A DNA stretch of 64,000 nucleotides, from contig JAITTY010000008.1 of NCBI GenBank assembly GCA_031286695.1, positions 28,012 through 92,011 of the forward strand, written 5' to 3'. Below, in pieces: positions 25,695 to 35,247 of this stretch. Within the stretch, counting starts at the first letter, position 1. The number at the start of each line of letters is the position of its first letter. Both the position numbers and the translations under genes were made by a program. The DNA comes from Sphingobacterium sp. Lineage in GTDB: Bacteria > Bacteroidota > Bacteroidia > Sphingobacteriales > Sphingobacteriaceae. The notes under the pieces were generated by a model. That model ran no database searches, was not told the DNA's origin, and worked only from the letters and a program-made list of their open reading frames with translations.

Positions 25695-26162
25695 TTACCG
25701 TTTTTGACGAAAAAATGATTTTACCAAATCTGCACACTCTTCCTGCAAAACACCATGGGTAATAACGGTTTTTGGGTGCAATATTTTATCATGAAAATGA
25801 GAATAGCCCCGCTTTTCATCTTTTGCCCCATACACTATTTTCCCAATATGTGTCCAATAAGCTGCTCCGGCACACATGATACAAGGTTCTATAGTGACAT
25901 ATAATGTACATTCATCAAGGTATTTACCGCCGAGATAATTTGCAGCTGCTGTAAAAGCCTGCATTTCGGCATGCGCGGTTACATCATTTAATCGTTGTGT
26001 TAGATTATGCCCCTTCCCTATGACCCTTCCGCGATGTACAATAACAGCCCCAATCGGCACCTCTCCTTCCGCATAAGCAATTTTCGCTTCATTCAATGCC
26101 ATCCGCATGAATGACTCGTCACTATCGATCAGTTGTGTTCCTTCAAAATCTATAAATGTCAT
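25695..26162 (-). CDS. tadA: nucleoside deaminase, probable tRNA adenosine(34) deaminase
   Basis: This encodes 155 residues. The zinc site is formed by AHAEMQAFTAAA (His and the proton-shuttling Glu) and TIEPCIMCAGAAYWTHI (two Cys). The N-terminal region DESFMRMALNEAKIAYAEGE and the loop VPIGAVIVHRGRVIGKGHN fit TadA, which converts A34 of tRNA-Arg(ACG) to inosine. A role in guanine deamination cannot be excluded on sequence alone. It is the last gene of a three-gene minus-strand operon, 9 bases after csaA. Confidence 0.88.
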   Translation of the reverse strand: MTFIDFEGTQLIDSDESFMRMALNEAKIAYAEGEVPIGAVIVHRGRVIGKGHNLTQRLNDVTAHAEMQAFTAAANYLGGKYLDECTLYVTIEPCIMCAGAAYWTHIGKIVYGAKDEKRGYSHFHDKILHPKTVITHGVLQEECADLVKSFFRQKR

Positions 26163-26171
26163 GACACAAAC

Positions 26172-26513
26172 TTAGCTAAGTTTAGATCCATTTGGTAATT
26201 TTTTATCAACAGACGTCAAAACAATATCCCCATTTTCATCTGGAAAACCTGTCACCAGACATTCAGAAAAAAAATTGGCGATCTGTTTTTTAGGGAAATT
26301 CACGACTGCGACCACTTGTTTTCCGATCAGTTCTTCTTTGCTGTAGTGTACTGTAATTTGGGCACTGCTTTGCAATATCCCTATTTCATCGCCAAAATCG
26401 AGTTTCAACTGATAGGCCGGTTTTTTAGCTTTTGGAAAATCCTGTGCATCCAGAACTGTTGCTACCCGTAAATCTACTTTCTCAAAATCGTCCCAGCTAA
26501 TGGTGTTACTCAT
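26172..26513 (-). CDS. csaA: CsaA-like tRNA-binding protein
   Basis: This encodes 113 residues. It is a single EMAP/OB-fold tRNA-binding domain: KVDLRVATVLDAQDFPKAKK, then LQSSAQITVHYS and VVAVVNFPKKQIANFFSECLV. CsaA proteins are dimers with tRNA-binding and chaperone-like activities. Its ATG overlaps the stop of the CsbD-like gene by 4 bases (ATGA), which implies translational coupling, and tadA follows after 9 bases. A tRNA-binding protein next to a tRNA deaminase suggests a shared tRNA theme. Confidence 0.9.
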   Translation of the reverse strand: MSNTISWDDFEKVDLRVATVLDAQDFPKAKKPAYQLKLDFGDEIGILQSSAQITVHYSKEELIGKQVVAVVNFPKKQIANFFSECLVTGFPDENGDIVLTSVDKKLPNGSKLS

Positions 26514-26719
26514 AATCTGTTGCTGCTGATATCCTGAATCTCTTTACCTATTGTAAATAAAACATAGGAAGGCTTCCGTCCCAGGCGTAATGATAATCTA
26601 CCGATCAATTTATCTTCTTCTCCTGCTTGAAAAGCTAAATCTTCGTCACTTAAATGGTTGTACTTGCGACGGAGTTTTTCTTTGGCTACTTGCCACTGTT
26701 CTTCGTTAATTTTCAGCAT
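26510..26719 (-). CDS. CsbD-like small stress protein
   Basis: This encodes 69 residues. The pattern EEQWQVAKEKLRRKYNHLSD followed by DLAFQAGEEDKLIGRLSLRLG follows the CsbD family (W-x3-K..., LT/SDDDL, G...LVGK/R). CsbD-like proteins are induced by general stress but have no known biochemical role. The C-terminal part departs from the usual short CsbD end. It is the first gene of the operon with csaA and tadA. Confidence 0.72.
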   Translation of the reverse strand: MLKINEEQWQVAKEKLRRKYNHLSDEDLAFQAGEEDKLIGRLSLRLGRKPSYVLFTIGKEIQDISSNRL

Positions 26720-26806
26720 AACTAAGATTTAGGTATAAAATTTGTATATCTTTACTGAACTGTAAAAGTTTGTTTAAAGATACAATATATACATAAATAA
26801 AAGATT

Positions 26807-27403
26807 ATGAAAAAGATTTTACCAGCATTACTTTTGATTTGTGGTAGCGTAGCAAATGCACAGGCGCAGCTTCTGCCTGGATTTGAGGTGGGTGTAAAAG
26901 GAGGGTTAAACTTCTCTAAGCTTAAAAGCGATGGCAAATATTTCAATTCAGACACGAAAGCTGGCTACCAAGCAGGTCTTTATGGTCGTGTTGGTGTATT
27001 GGGATTCCATATTCAGCCTGAGGTTTATTTAACAGGTAAAAACACTAAAGTAACCAATCCAGATGGTCAATCGACAGATGTTAAATTTACAACAGTCGAT
27101 GTCCCTGTATTATTGGGTAAACGCTTTGGTTTAGGTCCTATTGGAGCAAGGATTCAAACTGGTCCAATATTTTCATTTAAAGTCGATGACAAGCAAGATA
27201 AAGTCATCGATCAATTGAACCCAAATAACTACAAAAAAAGTGGTACAGCTTGGGCATTTGGTGTAGGTGCTGACATTTCAAGCTTACGTGTCGATGTAAG
27301 ATACGAAATGGGCCTAAACAAAGTCAACAACGAGAGCCAGGCAAATCCAAAAATCAACATGTGGAGTATCGGTTTAGGCTATAGATTATTCAGTATTCTA
27401 TAG
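26807..27403 (+). CDS. PorT-like outer-membrane beta-barrel protein
   Basis: This encodes 198 residues. The signal peptide covers about residues 1-21 (ending ANAQAQ). Alternating beta strands follow, with the Bacteroidota barrel opening GFEVGVKGGLNFSKLKSD and a C-terminal strand ending MWSIGLGYRLFSIL. It is a small barrel of about eight strands in the outer membrane. No ligand is suggested. It is monocistronic with a strong terminator, and divergent from the CsbD-like/csaA/tadA operon. Confidence 0.85.
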   Translation: MKKILPALLLICGSVANAQAQLLPGFEVGVKGGLNFSKLKSDGKYFNSDTKAGYQAGLYGRVGVLGFHIQPEVYLTGKNTKVTNPDGQSTDVKFTTVDVPVLLGKRFGLGPIGARIQTGPIFSFKVDDKQDKVIDQLNPNNYKKSGTAWAFGVGADISSLRVDVRYEMGLNKVNNESQANPKINMWSIGLGYRLFSIL

Positions 27404-27432
27404 TGCTTTAACCACTGTTCATATACCGTTAG

Positions 27433-27465
27433 AAAGTCCGTTTTTATTCAAAACGGACTTTTTAT
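27433..27465 (+). terminator. terminator of the outer-membrane protein gene
   Basis: AAAGTCCGTTTT (27433-27444) pairs with AAAACGGACTTT (27450-27461), followed by further T. It sits 30 bases after the stop. Confidence 0.92.
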
Positions 27466-27539
27466 TTCAATAAACTTTAGAACCGTTCTAAATTGTTGCT
27501 TTTTCTTGTCAAAATGGTATCATATTTAATAGCAAATAG

Positions 27540-27547
27540 TAGATTTG
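27540..27547 (+). promoter_or_regulatory. -7 promoter box upstream of sdhC
   Basis: TAGATTTG matches TAnnTTTG exactly, 28 bases before the sdhC ATG. The -33 element is not convincing. Confidence 0.45.
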
Positions 27548-27574
27548 CCTAATTAAAATTAAATTACAAGGATA

Positions 27575-28345
27575 ATGAGTAAATCAAAGCCAGTTTTCAG
27601 TTCTTCGATTGGGAAGAAGCTAATCATGAGCTTAACAGGAATCTTCCTATGTTTATTCCTAGTTGTTCACTTGGTTGGTAACTTGCAATTATTTAAAGAT
27701 GATGCGGGTCTAGCGTTCAACAAGTACGCCTATTTTATGACTCACTTTACACCAATCAAAGTTGTTTCTTACTTATTGTATGCTTCGGTAATTGTTCACG
27801 TCATCTACGCTATTACATTGTCGATGAAAAACAAGTCCGCTCGTCCTATTGGTTATGCCAAATATGATGGTCAAGCAAACAGCAAGTGGAATTCACGCAA
27901 CATGGGTATCTTAGGTACTGTCATTTTAGTATTCTTAGCTACGCACATGTCTAATTTTTGGTGGAAGTTTCACAATGATGAAGTGCCGTACATCGAATAC
28001 CGTACTGATTTGGCAACTGGACAAACCACAGCGAGAGAACTTCAAGCTTCTGAATTCCACGACTACCAAGAAACGGTAGAAAACAATGTTCAAATCTTAA
28101 AAGCGAGAGATTTGTACAAGCAAGTTGACTTTGCATTCAAAAATGTTGCATTGGTAGCTTTGTATGTGATTGCGATGGCAGCTTTGGCATTCCACTTAAT
28201 TCATGGTTTCCAATCTGCATTCCAAACTTTAGGTTTTAACCACAGAAGATACATTGGAATCATCAGAGCAATCGGTGTTTGGGTATTTGGGGTATTAATT
28301 CCAATTGGCTTTGCAATAATGCCGTTGTTTTTCTTCTTTAAATAA
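27575..28345 (+). CDS. sdhC: succinate dehydrogenase cytochrome b subunit
   Basis: This encodes 256 residues with five membrane helices, so it is the single large anchor type (as in Bacillus and Bacteroides), and no sdhD is expected. Candidate haem-binding His residues are in CLFLVVHLVGNL, YASVIVHVIYAI, FLATHMSNFWWKFH and ALAFHLIHGFQSAF. It anchors SdhAB and passes electrons to menaquinone. It is the first gene of sdhCAB; sdhA starts 58 bases on. Confidence 0.94.
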   Translation: MSKSKPVFSSSIGKKLIMSLTGIFLCLFLVVHLVGNLQLFKDDAGLAFNKYAYFMTHFTPIKVVSYLLYASVIVHVIYAITLSMKNKSARPIGYAKYDGQANSKWNSRNMGILGTVILVFLATHMSNFWWKFHNDEVPYIEYRTDLATGQTTARELQASEFHDYQETVENNVQILKARDLYKQVDFAFKNVALVALYVIAMAALAFHLIHGFQSAFQTLGFNHRRYIGIIRAIGVWVFGVLIPIGFAIMPLFFFFK

Positions 28346-28402
28346 TTCAGAATCTTTTAAGATAAAGCTTCGGTTTTATCGATCAATATAAAATTAAGAG
28401 AT

Positions 28403-30337
28403 ATGTTAGATTCAAAAGTACCAGCGGGCCCATTAGCCCAAAAGTGGTCAAATCATAAATTTAATCTTAAGTTGGTTAACCCTGCTAACAAACGTAAATT
28501 TACCGTTATTGTTGTTGGTACAGGTCTTGCTGGTGCATCTGCAGCAGCATCTTTAGCTGAATTAGGATATAATGTAATTACATTCTGTTATCAAGATTCA
28601 CCTCGCCGTGCACACTCTATTGCAGCGCAAGGTGGTATCAATGCAGCGAAGAGCTACCAAAATGACGGTGACTCTGTTTTCCGTTTATTCTACGACACCA
28701 TCAAAGGTGGTGACTACCGTTCACGCGAAGCAAACGTTTACCGATTGGCAGAAGTATCTGTCAACATCATCGACCAATGTGTTGCTCAAGGTGTTCCATT
28801 TGCACGTGAATACGGAGGTTTATTAGACAACCGTTCTTTCGGTGGTGCACAGGTAAGCCGTACGTTCTATGCACGTGGTCAAACTGGACAACAATTGTTG
28901 TTGGGTGCTTATTCAGCATTAAACCGCCAGATTAAAAAAGGAAAAGTAAAATCTTATACTCGTCATGAGATGTTAGACTTAGTTATGATCGATGGTCATG
29001 CTAAAGGTATCGTAACACGTGACTTGGTTTCAGGTAAAGTCGAAACGCATGCTGCACACGCAGTATTGATGTGTACTGGTGGTTACGGTAACGTATTCTT
29101 CTTGTCTACAAATGCAATGGGATGTAACGTTACAGCAGCTTGGAGAGCACACAAACGTGGTGCTTACTTTGCGAATCCTTGTTATACGCAAATTCACCCA
29201 ACTTGTATCCCGGTAACAGGAGATCACCAATCGAAATTGACCTTGATGTCAGAGTCTTTACGTAATGACGGTCGTGTATGGGTTCCTAAAACTCAAGAAA
29301 TGGCTGAAAGATTGCGTAAAGGTGAGATCAAAGCCAACGACATCAAAGAAGACGACAGAGATTACTTCTTGGAACGTAAATATCCTTCATTCGGTAACTT
29401 GGTACCACGTGACGTAGCATCCCGTAATGCAAAAGAAGCTGTTGATGATGGTCGTGGTGTTGGTAAGACTGGTTTCGCTGTATTCTTGGATTTCAAAGAA
29501 GCTATTGGCCGTTTAGGCGAAGATGCTGTACGTGCTAAATATGGTAACTTATTTGACATGTACTACCAAATCACTGACGAGAACCCTTACAAACAGCCAA
29601 TGCGTATCTACCCAGCTGTTCACTATACAATGGGTGGTGTTTGGGTTGATTATAACTTGATGACGACAATCCCTGGATTGTATGCATTAGGTGAGTGTAA
29701 CTTCTCTGACCACGGTGCAAACCGTTTAGGTGCTTCGGCGTTGATGCAAGGTCTTGCTGATGGATATTTCGTAATCCCTTACACTGTGGGTGATTACTTA
29801 GCTAAATTAGGCTCATTCGCACCAGTAGATCACAGCCATCCTGCTTTCGAATCTACACGTAAGGAAGTTGAAGAGAAAATCAACAAATTATTGTCTTTAA
29901 ACGGTACACAAACTGTTGATGATATCCACAAAAAATTAGGTCTCATTATGTGGGAGTATTGTGGTATGGCTCGTACAGCTGAAGGACTACAAAAAGCACA
30001 AGGTTTGATCCAAGAATTGAAAAAAGAATTCTGGACAAATGTTAGAGTTCTTGGAGAGAACGAAGAATTAAATCTTTCTTTAGAAAAAGCTGGCCGCGTA
30101 GCTGACTTCTTAGAATTGGGTGAGTTAATGGTTGTTGATGCATTGCAACGCGCTGAGTCTTGTGGTGGTCACTTCCGTTTGGAAAGCCAAACTGAAGAAG
30201 GTGAAGCAAAACGTAACGATGATGAATTCGCCTATGTATCTGCTTGGGAATACAAAGGAGACAATGTACCTGAGGAATTACACAAGGAAGACTTGGTATT
30301 CGAGAACGTTCAGTTAACACAAAGAAGTTATAAATAA
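28403..30337 (+). CDS. sdhA: succinate dehydrogenase flavoprotein subunit
   Basis: This encodes 644 residues. The dinucleotide fold is at residues 31-60 ([20 protein letters not shown]). The FAD-linking His is in [18 protein letters not shown]. Active-site segments include the catalytic [20 protein letters not shown] region and [20 protein letters not shown]. It oxidises succinate to fumarate on the cytoplasmic face; in anaerobic Bacteroidota the same build can work as fumarate reductase. It is strongly codon-biased, which fits high expression. It is followed 14 bases later by sdhB. Confidence 0.97.
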   Translation: MLDSKVPAGPLAQKWSNHKFNLKLVNPANKRKFTVIVVGTGLAGASAAASLAELGYNVITFCYQDSPRRAHSIAAQGGINAAKSYQNDGDSVFRLFYDTIKGGDYRSREANVYRLAEVSVNIIDQCVAQGVPFAREYGGLLDNRSFGGAQVSRTFYARGQTGQQLLLGAYSALNRQIKKGKVKSYTRHEMLDLVMIDGHAKGIVTRDLVSGKVETHAAHAVLMCTGGYGNVFFLSTNAMGCNVTAAWRAHKRGAYFANPCYTQIHPTCIPVTGDHQSKLTLMSESLRNDGRVWVPKTQEMAERLRKGEIKANDIKEDDRDYFLERKYPSFGNLVPRDVASRNAKEAVDDGRGVGKTGFAVFLDFKEAIGRLGEDAVRAKYGNLFDMYYQITDENPYKQPMRIYPAVHYTMGGVWVDYNLMTTIPGLYALGECNFSDHGANRLGASALMQGLADGYFVIPYTVGDYLAKLGSFAPVDHSHPAFESTRKEVEEKINKLLSLNGTQTVDDIHKKLGLIMWEYCGMARTAEGLQKAQGLIQELKKEFWTNVRVLGENEELNLSLEKAGRVADFLELGELMVVDALQRAESCGGHFRLESQTEEGEAKRNDDEFAYVSAWEYKGDNVPEELHKEDLVFENVQLTQRSYK

Positions 30338-30351
30338 GAAGGAAAATTATC

Positions 30352-31125
30352 ATGGCACAACATATGAATTTAACGCTGAAAGTTTGGCGTCAAAAAAATG
30401 ATAAAGATAAAGGTCAATTTGTAACTTATCAGGCAAACGATATCGCTGATGATATGTCTTTCTTAGAGATGCTTGATATTGTCAATGAAGAATTGACTCG
30501 TAAAGGAGAAGATCCAGTATATTTCGATCACGATTGTCGTGAAGGTATCTGTGGGATGTGTTCATTAGTAATCAATGGTCGCCCTCACGGTCCTAAAGAA
30601 GGTACTACAACCTGTCAATTGCACATGCGTAGCTTCCATGATGGACAAACTATCGTGATTGAACCTTGGAGAGCTGCGGCATTCCCAGTATTGAAAGACC
30701 TTGCGGTTGACCGTACCGCATTTGACCGTATCCAACAAGCAGGTGGATATGTGAATATCAATACAGGTGGTGTTCCTGATGCAAACGTTATTCCTATTCC
30801 TAAACGTATTGCTGACGAAGCTTTCGAATCAGCAACATGTATCGGTTGTGGTGCTTGTGTTGCAGCATGTAAAAATGCTTCTGCAATGTTATTCGTATCT
30901 GCAAAGGTATCTCAATTTGCTTTGTTACCTCAAGGTCAAACTGAACGTTACGAACGTGCACAGGCAATGGTAGATCAAATGGATGCTGAAGGTTTCGGTA
31001 ACTGTACCAATACTGGTGCTTGTGAAGCTGAATGTCCTGTAGGTATCAAATTAACAAACATTGCTCGCTTAAACCGTGAGTACTTGACTGCTAAAATCTT
31101 CAGACAAGAAGAACCACACGCTTAA
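30352..31125 (+). CDS. sdhB: succinate dehydrogenase iron-sulfur subunit
   Basis: This encodes 257 residues. The [2Fe-2S] ligands lie in [18 protein letters not shown], with the fourth Cys in TTTCQLHM. The C-terminal clusters are ligated by [15 protein letters not shown] and [17 protein letters not shown]. It passes electrons from SdhA to the cytochrome b subunit. It ends sdhCAB, with a terminator about 105 bases downstream and a 64-base repeat in between. Confidence 0.97.
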   Translation: MAQHMNLTLKVWRQKNDKDKGQFVTYQANDIADDMSFLEMLDIVNEELTRKGEDPVYFDHDCREGICGMCSLVINGRPHGPKEGTTTCQLHMRSFHDGQTIVIEPWRAAAFPVLKDLAVDRTAFDRIQQAGGYVNINTGGVPDANVIPIPKRIADEAFESATCIGCGACVAACKNASAMLFVSAKVSQFALLPQGQTERYERAQAMVDQMDAEGFGNCTNTGACEAECPVGIKLTNIARLNREYLTAKIFRQEEPHA

Positions 31126-31139
31126 TAAGCAATTAAAAT

Positions 31140-31203
31140 CCTTCGTGCTCTCGCTAGCATCAACAGCTGGAGAAACCGATTGAAGATTCTTTCTAGCCGA
31201 TAA
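31140..31203 (+). repeat. dispersed intergenic repeat, copy 2
   Basis: It aligns ungapped with 24848-24911, with about 45 of 64 positions identical by hand count. It starts 14 bases after the sdhB stop and ends before the sdh terminator. A small inner palindrome (TAGCC...GGCTA) is present only in this copy. Confidence 0.5.
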
Positions 31204-31228
31204 AATAGGCTATTCAGAAAAATAATAT

Positions 31229-31264
31229 AAAAGTCCTTGCCCTAAGAAAGCAAGGACTTTTTTT
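31229..31264 (+). terminator. sdhCAB terminator
   Basis: AAAGTCCTTGC (31230-31240) pairs with GCAAGGACTTT (31250-31260), followed by a T run. Confidence 0.93.
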
Positions 31265-31284
31265 TATATTTACAATAATGTAAA

Positions 31285-34200
31285 TTGACGAACGTGAATT
31301 CTGGTATAAAAATTCGATTACTCCTACTTATTCTGACTTTATGCTTTATAGGAACAGCTATTACCATTAAAGAATCTGTTACCAATAAGGAAATACTAGA
31401 CATTGACACAAAATCGCTCAATGATTATATCGCGCAACAAGAGAAAAAAGTCGATCGTATTTTTAATGATTCACTCCTGCTCAAGACGTTTAAAAATTAT
31501 GATCAGTATCCAATAGCCGTCTATCAGGCGTTCGAAAAGTTTAAAAACAATGAAAGGGTGTATTTATTCCTCTTTAAGGACCATGAACCGAAAATGTGGA
31601 GCACACATCTTTTTGTCCCTATCACAGATCAGGGATTTTTGGAAAAATCCAATTTTATTCAAGATGATAACCGCTCCTACGTCGTACGTAAGAAAACGAT
31701 CGGCAATATCAGTATCCTTGCCTATATCATTGTAAAGGGATATACAAACAACAATAATCCTTACTTAAATAGTTCATTGAAGCGGAACTTCTTTGACTCC
31801 AGAAATATTGATATTGCCTCCTATACAGATACGGTCACCATTAAAAATATCTATAGCAATGAGGGATCTTATCTGTTCTCGGTTAAGCTAAAAGACGGAG
31901 AACATGAAAATGCCTATACGATTTTGCAATTCTTCTGCTGGCTGCTGGCTTGGATTGCTTTATTGATTTTCTTTAATAGTCTTTGTCTTCATATGGCCAA
32001 GACAGGAAGAGCCTGGTGGTCTGCCCTCCTACTCTTATCGGTATTCAGTCTTGTCAAATTTGCCGATCTTAAATGGAACTTACTTTCCGAAAACGCAACA
32101 TTTTCGATTTTTGACTCGCGTAATTACGCTTATAACCGCTTCTTTCCCAATATATGGTCCGTAATGTCGACCACCATATTGATACTGTGGCTCGTTCTCT
32201 TTATTTATTCAATTCGTAAAGAGCTGAATTTTGACAAGATAAAAAACATCCGGCTCTTTAGAATTCCAATCGCCATCGGATTTATATTAAGCATCTATCT
32301 ATCTTTTGGCCTCTTGTATGATATTGCCGGCACATTGATTACCCATTCCAACAATATCTATTTTGACTTCACGAAACTGGTCGATTTACGTTTCTTAAGC
32401 TGGGTAGATCTCGGCATTATTGGCCTCGGTATTTTAGCCTTGAGTATCTATATCGATCTCGTACTATTTTTCCTTAAAAAACTGGAGTTAAAACCGACAC
32501 AGCTCCTCAACATTCAATTGGCATGTGTCATTTTTGTCATTCTGATCATTTCCTTCTATATAGAGAAAAACAGCCTGGTCAACTTGCTGCTCGCACTCAT
32601 CATCCTGATTAAATCTTTTGGCGAGAAGTATTTTGACCGCCATATATTAACAAATTATATCGCCGTCCTGATACTCTGGGCGATTATCAGTGCGATCACA
32701 CATGCGCGCTTCTACCAGGAACGGAATCTGATCGACATGAAAATCTTATTGAGCAATCTGCAATCAGAAGATGATGTTAATGCTGTTTCTCTTTTCTCTG
32801 ATATCGAAAGCAGCATCGCCAACGATAAAGAACTAAAACATCTATTCAATATAAGCCTTCCATATACCAATACGGAAGGGATCAACGATTTTATCAAGAA
32901 AAAGTACTTTAGCGGTTATCTTTCCAAATATGAGTTCAAAGCGTATTATTATGATCAGAACAATATTCCGCTCAACCCAGCTAGCCGAAATAAGATCAAT
33001 GAATACAGAGAAAAGGTAATCAATAAATCGATAAAAGTGACTCAAAACTTTTATCGTGCAAGTGCTGAATTAGGAACCCATGAATATTTTTCCATTATTC
33101 CGGTCTCCATTGATCAAAATAGAATTGTCAACGTCATTATCAATCTGTCCAATAAAGACTTTAGTTATACTGTCCCTTATCCTGAAATCCTCACGGATAT
33201 GCGGATCAACAATTCGCAGTATTATAATAAAGGGGATTATTCAATAGCCCTCTATAAAGGTGGCTCCCTAATCACTCAGTTTGGGAAATATACCTACGAG
33301 AATAATCTAAGAGGGCTCAAGGGGGCTCCTGGTGAATATATTGAGGTGCTGGACCGGGATGCTTATCTTCATATGGCTTATGTTGCCAATAAATTCTCAA
33401 CATACGTTATCAGCAAAGAGAAACCTTCTTTTTGGGATTACCTCGCGACGACTTCATTTCTGTTCCTGGTATTCTTTATGATTTTTATGTTTTTTCATTT
33501 CATAAAATCATTCTATATCTTTCTCAAAAACACCAAACTTACTTTCCGTAATTTAAAATACCAATTTTACAAAATAGTCAATAAAATACAGTACTCTACA
33601 CGTATTCAGACATCAATTATCTCTTCCGTTATTCTGGCTATTCTTATATCGGCTGTGATTTCCTATATAAGCATCAACAAACAACTTTACAATAACAATA
33701 AAGCCAATAAGGAACGTTTTATTATTGAACTTGGCAAGCGGATGGAAAATATGCTGACCTATACGGATGAAACTTCCAATGAGACGCAGCTCATCAGCAT
33801 GCTCAAAACACTGTCTGAAACGATCTCCAAAGATTTCAACCTCTATTCTAAATCAGGCAGATTGCTATATAGCTCTCAGCGCAGAATTTACGATCTGGAG
33901 CTTTTCTCGACTTTCATTAACCCAGCAGCGTTAAAGAATCTCTCCATATTAAAAAAATCAGAGACAATTGAAGATGAGCGGATAGGTACTTTCCAATTTG
34001 AGACCAGTTATGCGACTATCAGGGACAAAAATTATAATACGTTGGCCTATATTGGAATTCCGAATTTTTCGCTCCAGAAAGAAGAAAATATCAATAAAAA
34101 TCTTCTTTTAAATACGATCGTGAATATCTATTCGTTGATCATCATCGGTTTTGGTTTTTATGCAACGTTCGTCGCCAATAGTGTCACCAATCCATTGAGC

Positions 34201-35040
34201 ATCATCAGTAAGAAGATTTCACAGCTACGTTTGGGACAGCCCAATGAACCACTCTTTTGGCAACGAAATGACGAAATAGGCACATTGATCAAAGAATACA
34301 ATCTCATGATCATCAAACTAGAGGACTATGCGAACAAGATCAAAGATACCGAGCGCGAGTCTACCTGGCGTGAGATGGCCCAACAGATCGCACATGAGAT
34401 CAAAAATCCATTAACACCAATGAAACTAGGTATTCAGCAACTTCGTAGATCGTACAAAGATGACGACCCTAAATTTCCGGATCGTTTCAATAAATTCTCC
34501 ACCTCATTCATTGAGCAAATCGATGCATTGACACATATCGCATCGGAATTTTCGCATTTTGCCAAATTTCCAAATACGGTTATGGAAAACATCAATATTA
34601 TAGAGAAAGTAACAAAGTCCATTTCCTTGTACAACAATACACCAAATGTAAGTATTCGTCTCATTAATAATGCTGATCATAAGACACTTATTGTCAAAGC
34701 TGATGGTAATGAGCTATTGAGAACCTTCAACAATCTGATCAAAAATGCAATTGAAGGTGGTTATGGGCGAAAAAATATGAAGATAGAAATCTCCATTGAG
34801 CGCTACTCGGACAAATTTGTCAAGATAGATATCAAAGACAATGGTTATGGCATTCCCAAGGAGATGCAGGATAAGATATTTCAGATTAATTTCACCACAA
34901 AAAGCTCGGGAAATGGCTTAGGGTTGGTTCTTGTCAAAAAAACAATTGAAGCGAGCAATGGACAGATTTATTTCGAGACAGTTGAGGGTGAAGGAACAAC
35001 GTTTCATATACTGCTTCCTTTGCAACAGATAGAGTCTTAA
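31285..35040 (+). CDS. giant NtrY-like membrane sensor histidine kinase
   Basis: This encodes 1251 residues if it starts at TTG 31285; GTG at 31294 is the other option, and no in-frame ATG precedes the first membrane helix. Layout: helix 1 at about 10-27, an extracytoplasmic domain to about 210, a block of about seven membrane helices (210-480), a second external domain (about 490-720), a helix near 725, another helix near 780-800, a third external domain to 930, a helix near 945, and a HAMP linker. The catalytic core has His1037 in QQIAHEIKNPLTPMKLGIQQ, the N box FNNLIKNAIEGGY, and G boxes DIKDNGYGIPKE and SGNGLGLVLVKK. No response regulator is adjacent. The signal is unknown. Confidence 0.9.
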   Translation: MTNVNSGIKIRLLLLILTLCFIGTAITIKESVTNKEILDIDTKSLNDYIAQQEKKVDRIFNDSLLLKTFKNYDQYPIAVYQAFEKFKNNERVYLFLFKDHEPKMWSTHLFVPITDQGFLEKSNFIQDDNRSYVVRKKTIGNISILAYIIVKGYTNNNNPYLNSSLKRNFFDSRNIDIASYTDTVTIKNIYSNEGSYLFSVKLKDGEHENAYTILQFFCWLLAWIALLIFFNSLCLHMAKTGRAWWSALLLLSVFSLVKFADLKWNLLSENATFSIFDSRNYAYNRFFPNIWSVMSTTILILWLVLFIYSIRKELNFDKIKNIRLFRIPIAIGFILSIYLSFGLLYDIAGTLITHSNNIYFDFTKLVDLRFLSWVDLGIIGLGILALSIYIDLVLFFLKKLELKPTQLLNIQLACVIFVILIISFYIEKNSLVNLLLALIILIKSFGEKYFDRHILTNYIAVLILWAIISAITHARFYQERNLIDMKILLSNLQSEDDVNAVSLFSDIESSIANDKELKHLFNISLPYTNTEGINDFIKKKYFSGYLSKYEFKAYYYDQNNIPLNPASRNKINEYREKVINKSIKVTQNFYRASAELGTHEYFSIIPVSIDQNRIVNVIINLSNKDFSYTVPYPEILTDMRINNSQYYNKGDYSIALYKGGSLITQFGKYTYENNLRGLKGAPGEYIEVLDRDAYLHMAYVANKFSTYVISKEKPSFWDYLATTSFLFLVFFMIFMFFHFIKSFYIFLKNTKLTFRNLKYQFYKIVNKIQYSTRIQTSIISSVILAILISAVISYISINKQLYNNNKANKERFIIELGKRMENMLTYTDETSNETQLISMLKTLSETISKDFNLYSKSGRLLYSSQRRIYDLELFSTFINPAALKNLSILKKSETIEDERIGTFQFETSYATIRDKNYNTLAYIGIPNFSLQKEENINKNLLLNTIVNIYSLIIIGFGFYATFVANSVTNPLSIISKKISQLRLGQPNEPLFWQRNDEIGTLIKEYNLMIIKLEDYANKIKDTERESTWREMAQQIAHEIKNPLTPMKLGIQQLRRSYKDDDPKFPDRFNKFSTSFIEQIDALTHIASEFSHFAKFPNTVMENINIIEKVTKSISLYNNTPNVSIRLINNADHKTLIVKADGNELLRTFNNLIKNAIEGGYGRKNMKIEISIERYSDKFVKIDIKDNGYGIPKEMQDKIFQINFTTKSSGNGLGLVLVKKTIEASNGQIYFETVEGEGTTFHILLPLQQIES

Positions 35041-35198
35041 TAGCTGCAAAACCAAAGTTAGCATCATACTTTATAGAACAACTATGCAATACCACGAGCT
35101 TATCGGCCCAATAACAGCCTATAGCTCAAAATCTGTCCTTTGCTGATCGCTTTGTTGCATTATCATTTGAGGATAACTAAAGATATCATACCATAACT

Positions 35199-35231
35199 AA
35201 AAAAGCTCCTTGAAATTCAAGGAGCTTTTTT
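35199..35231. terminator. bidirectional terminator
   Basis: AAAAGCTCCTTGAA (35201-35214) and TTCAAGGAGCTTTT (35216-35229) form a long, nearly perfect stem flanked by A and T runs, between the convergent sensor kinase gene and coiled-coil gene. Confidence 0.88.
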
Positions 35232-35247
35232 ATCTGTTTATTTGTTT

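Noticed and set aside
35041-35115. Possible third copy of the 64-base dispersed repeat after the giant kinase gene
   Set aside because: It shares only short blocks such as CCAATAACA with the two good copies, and the overall alignment is no better than chance.
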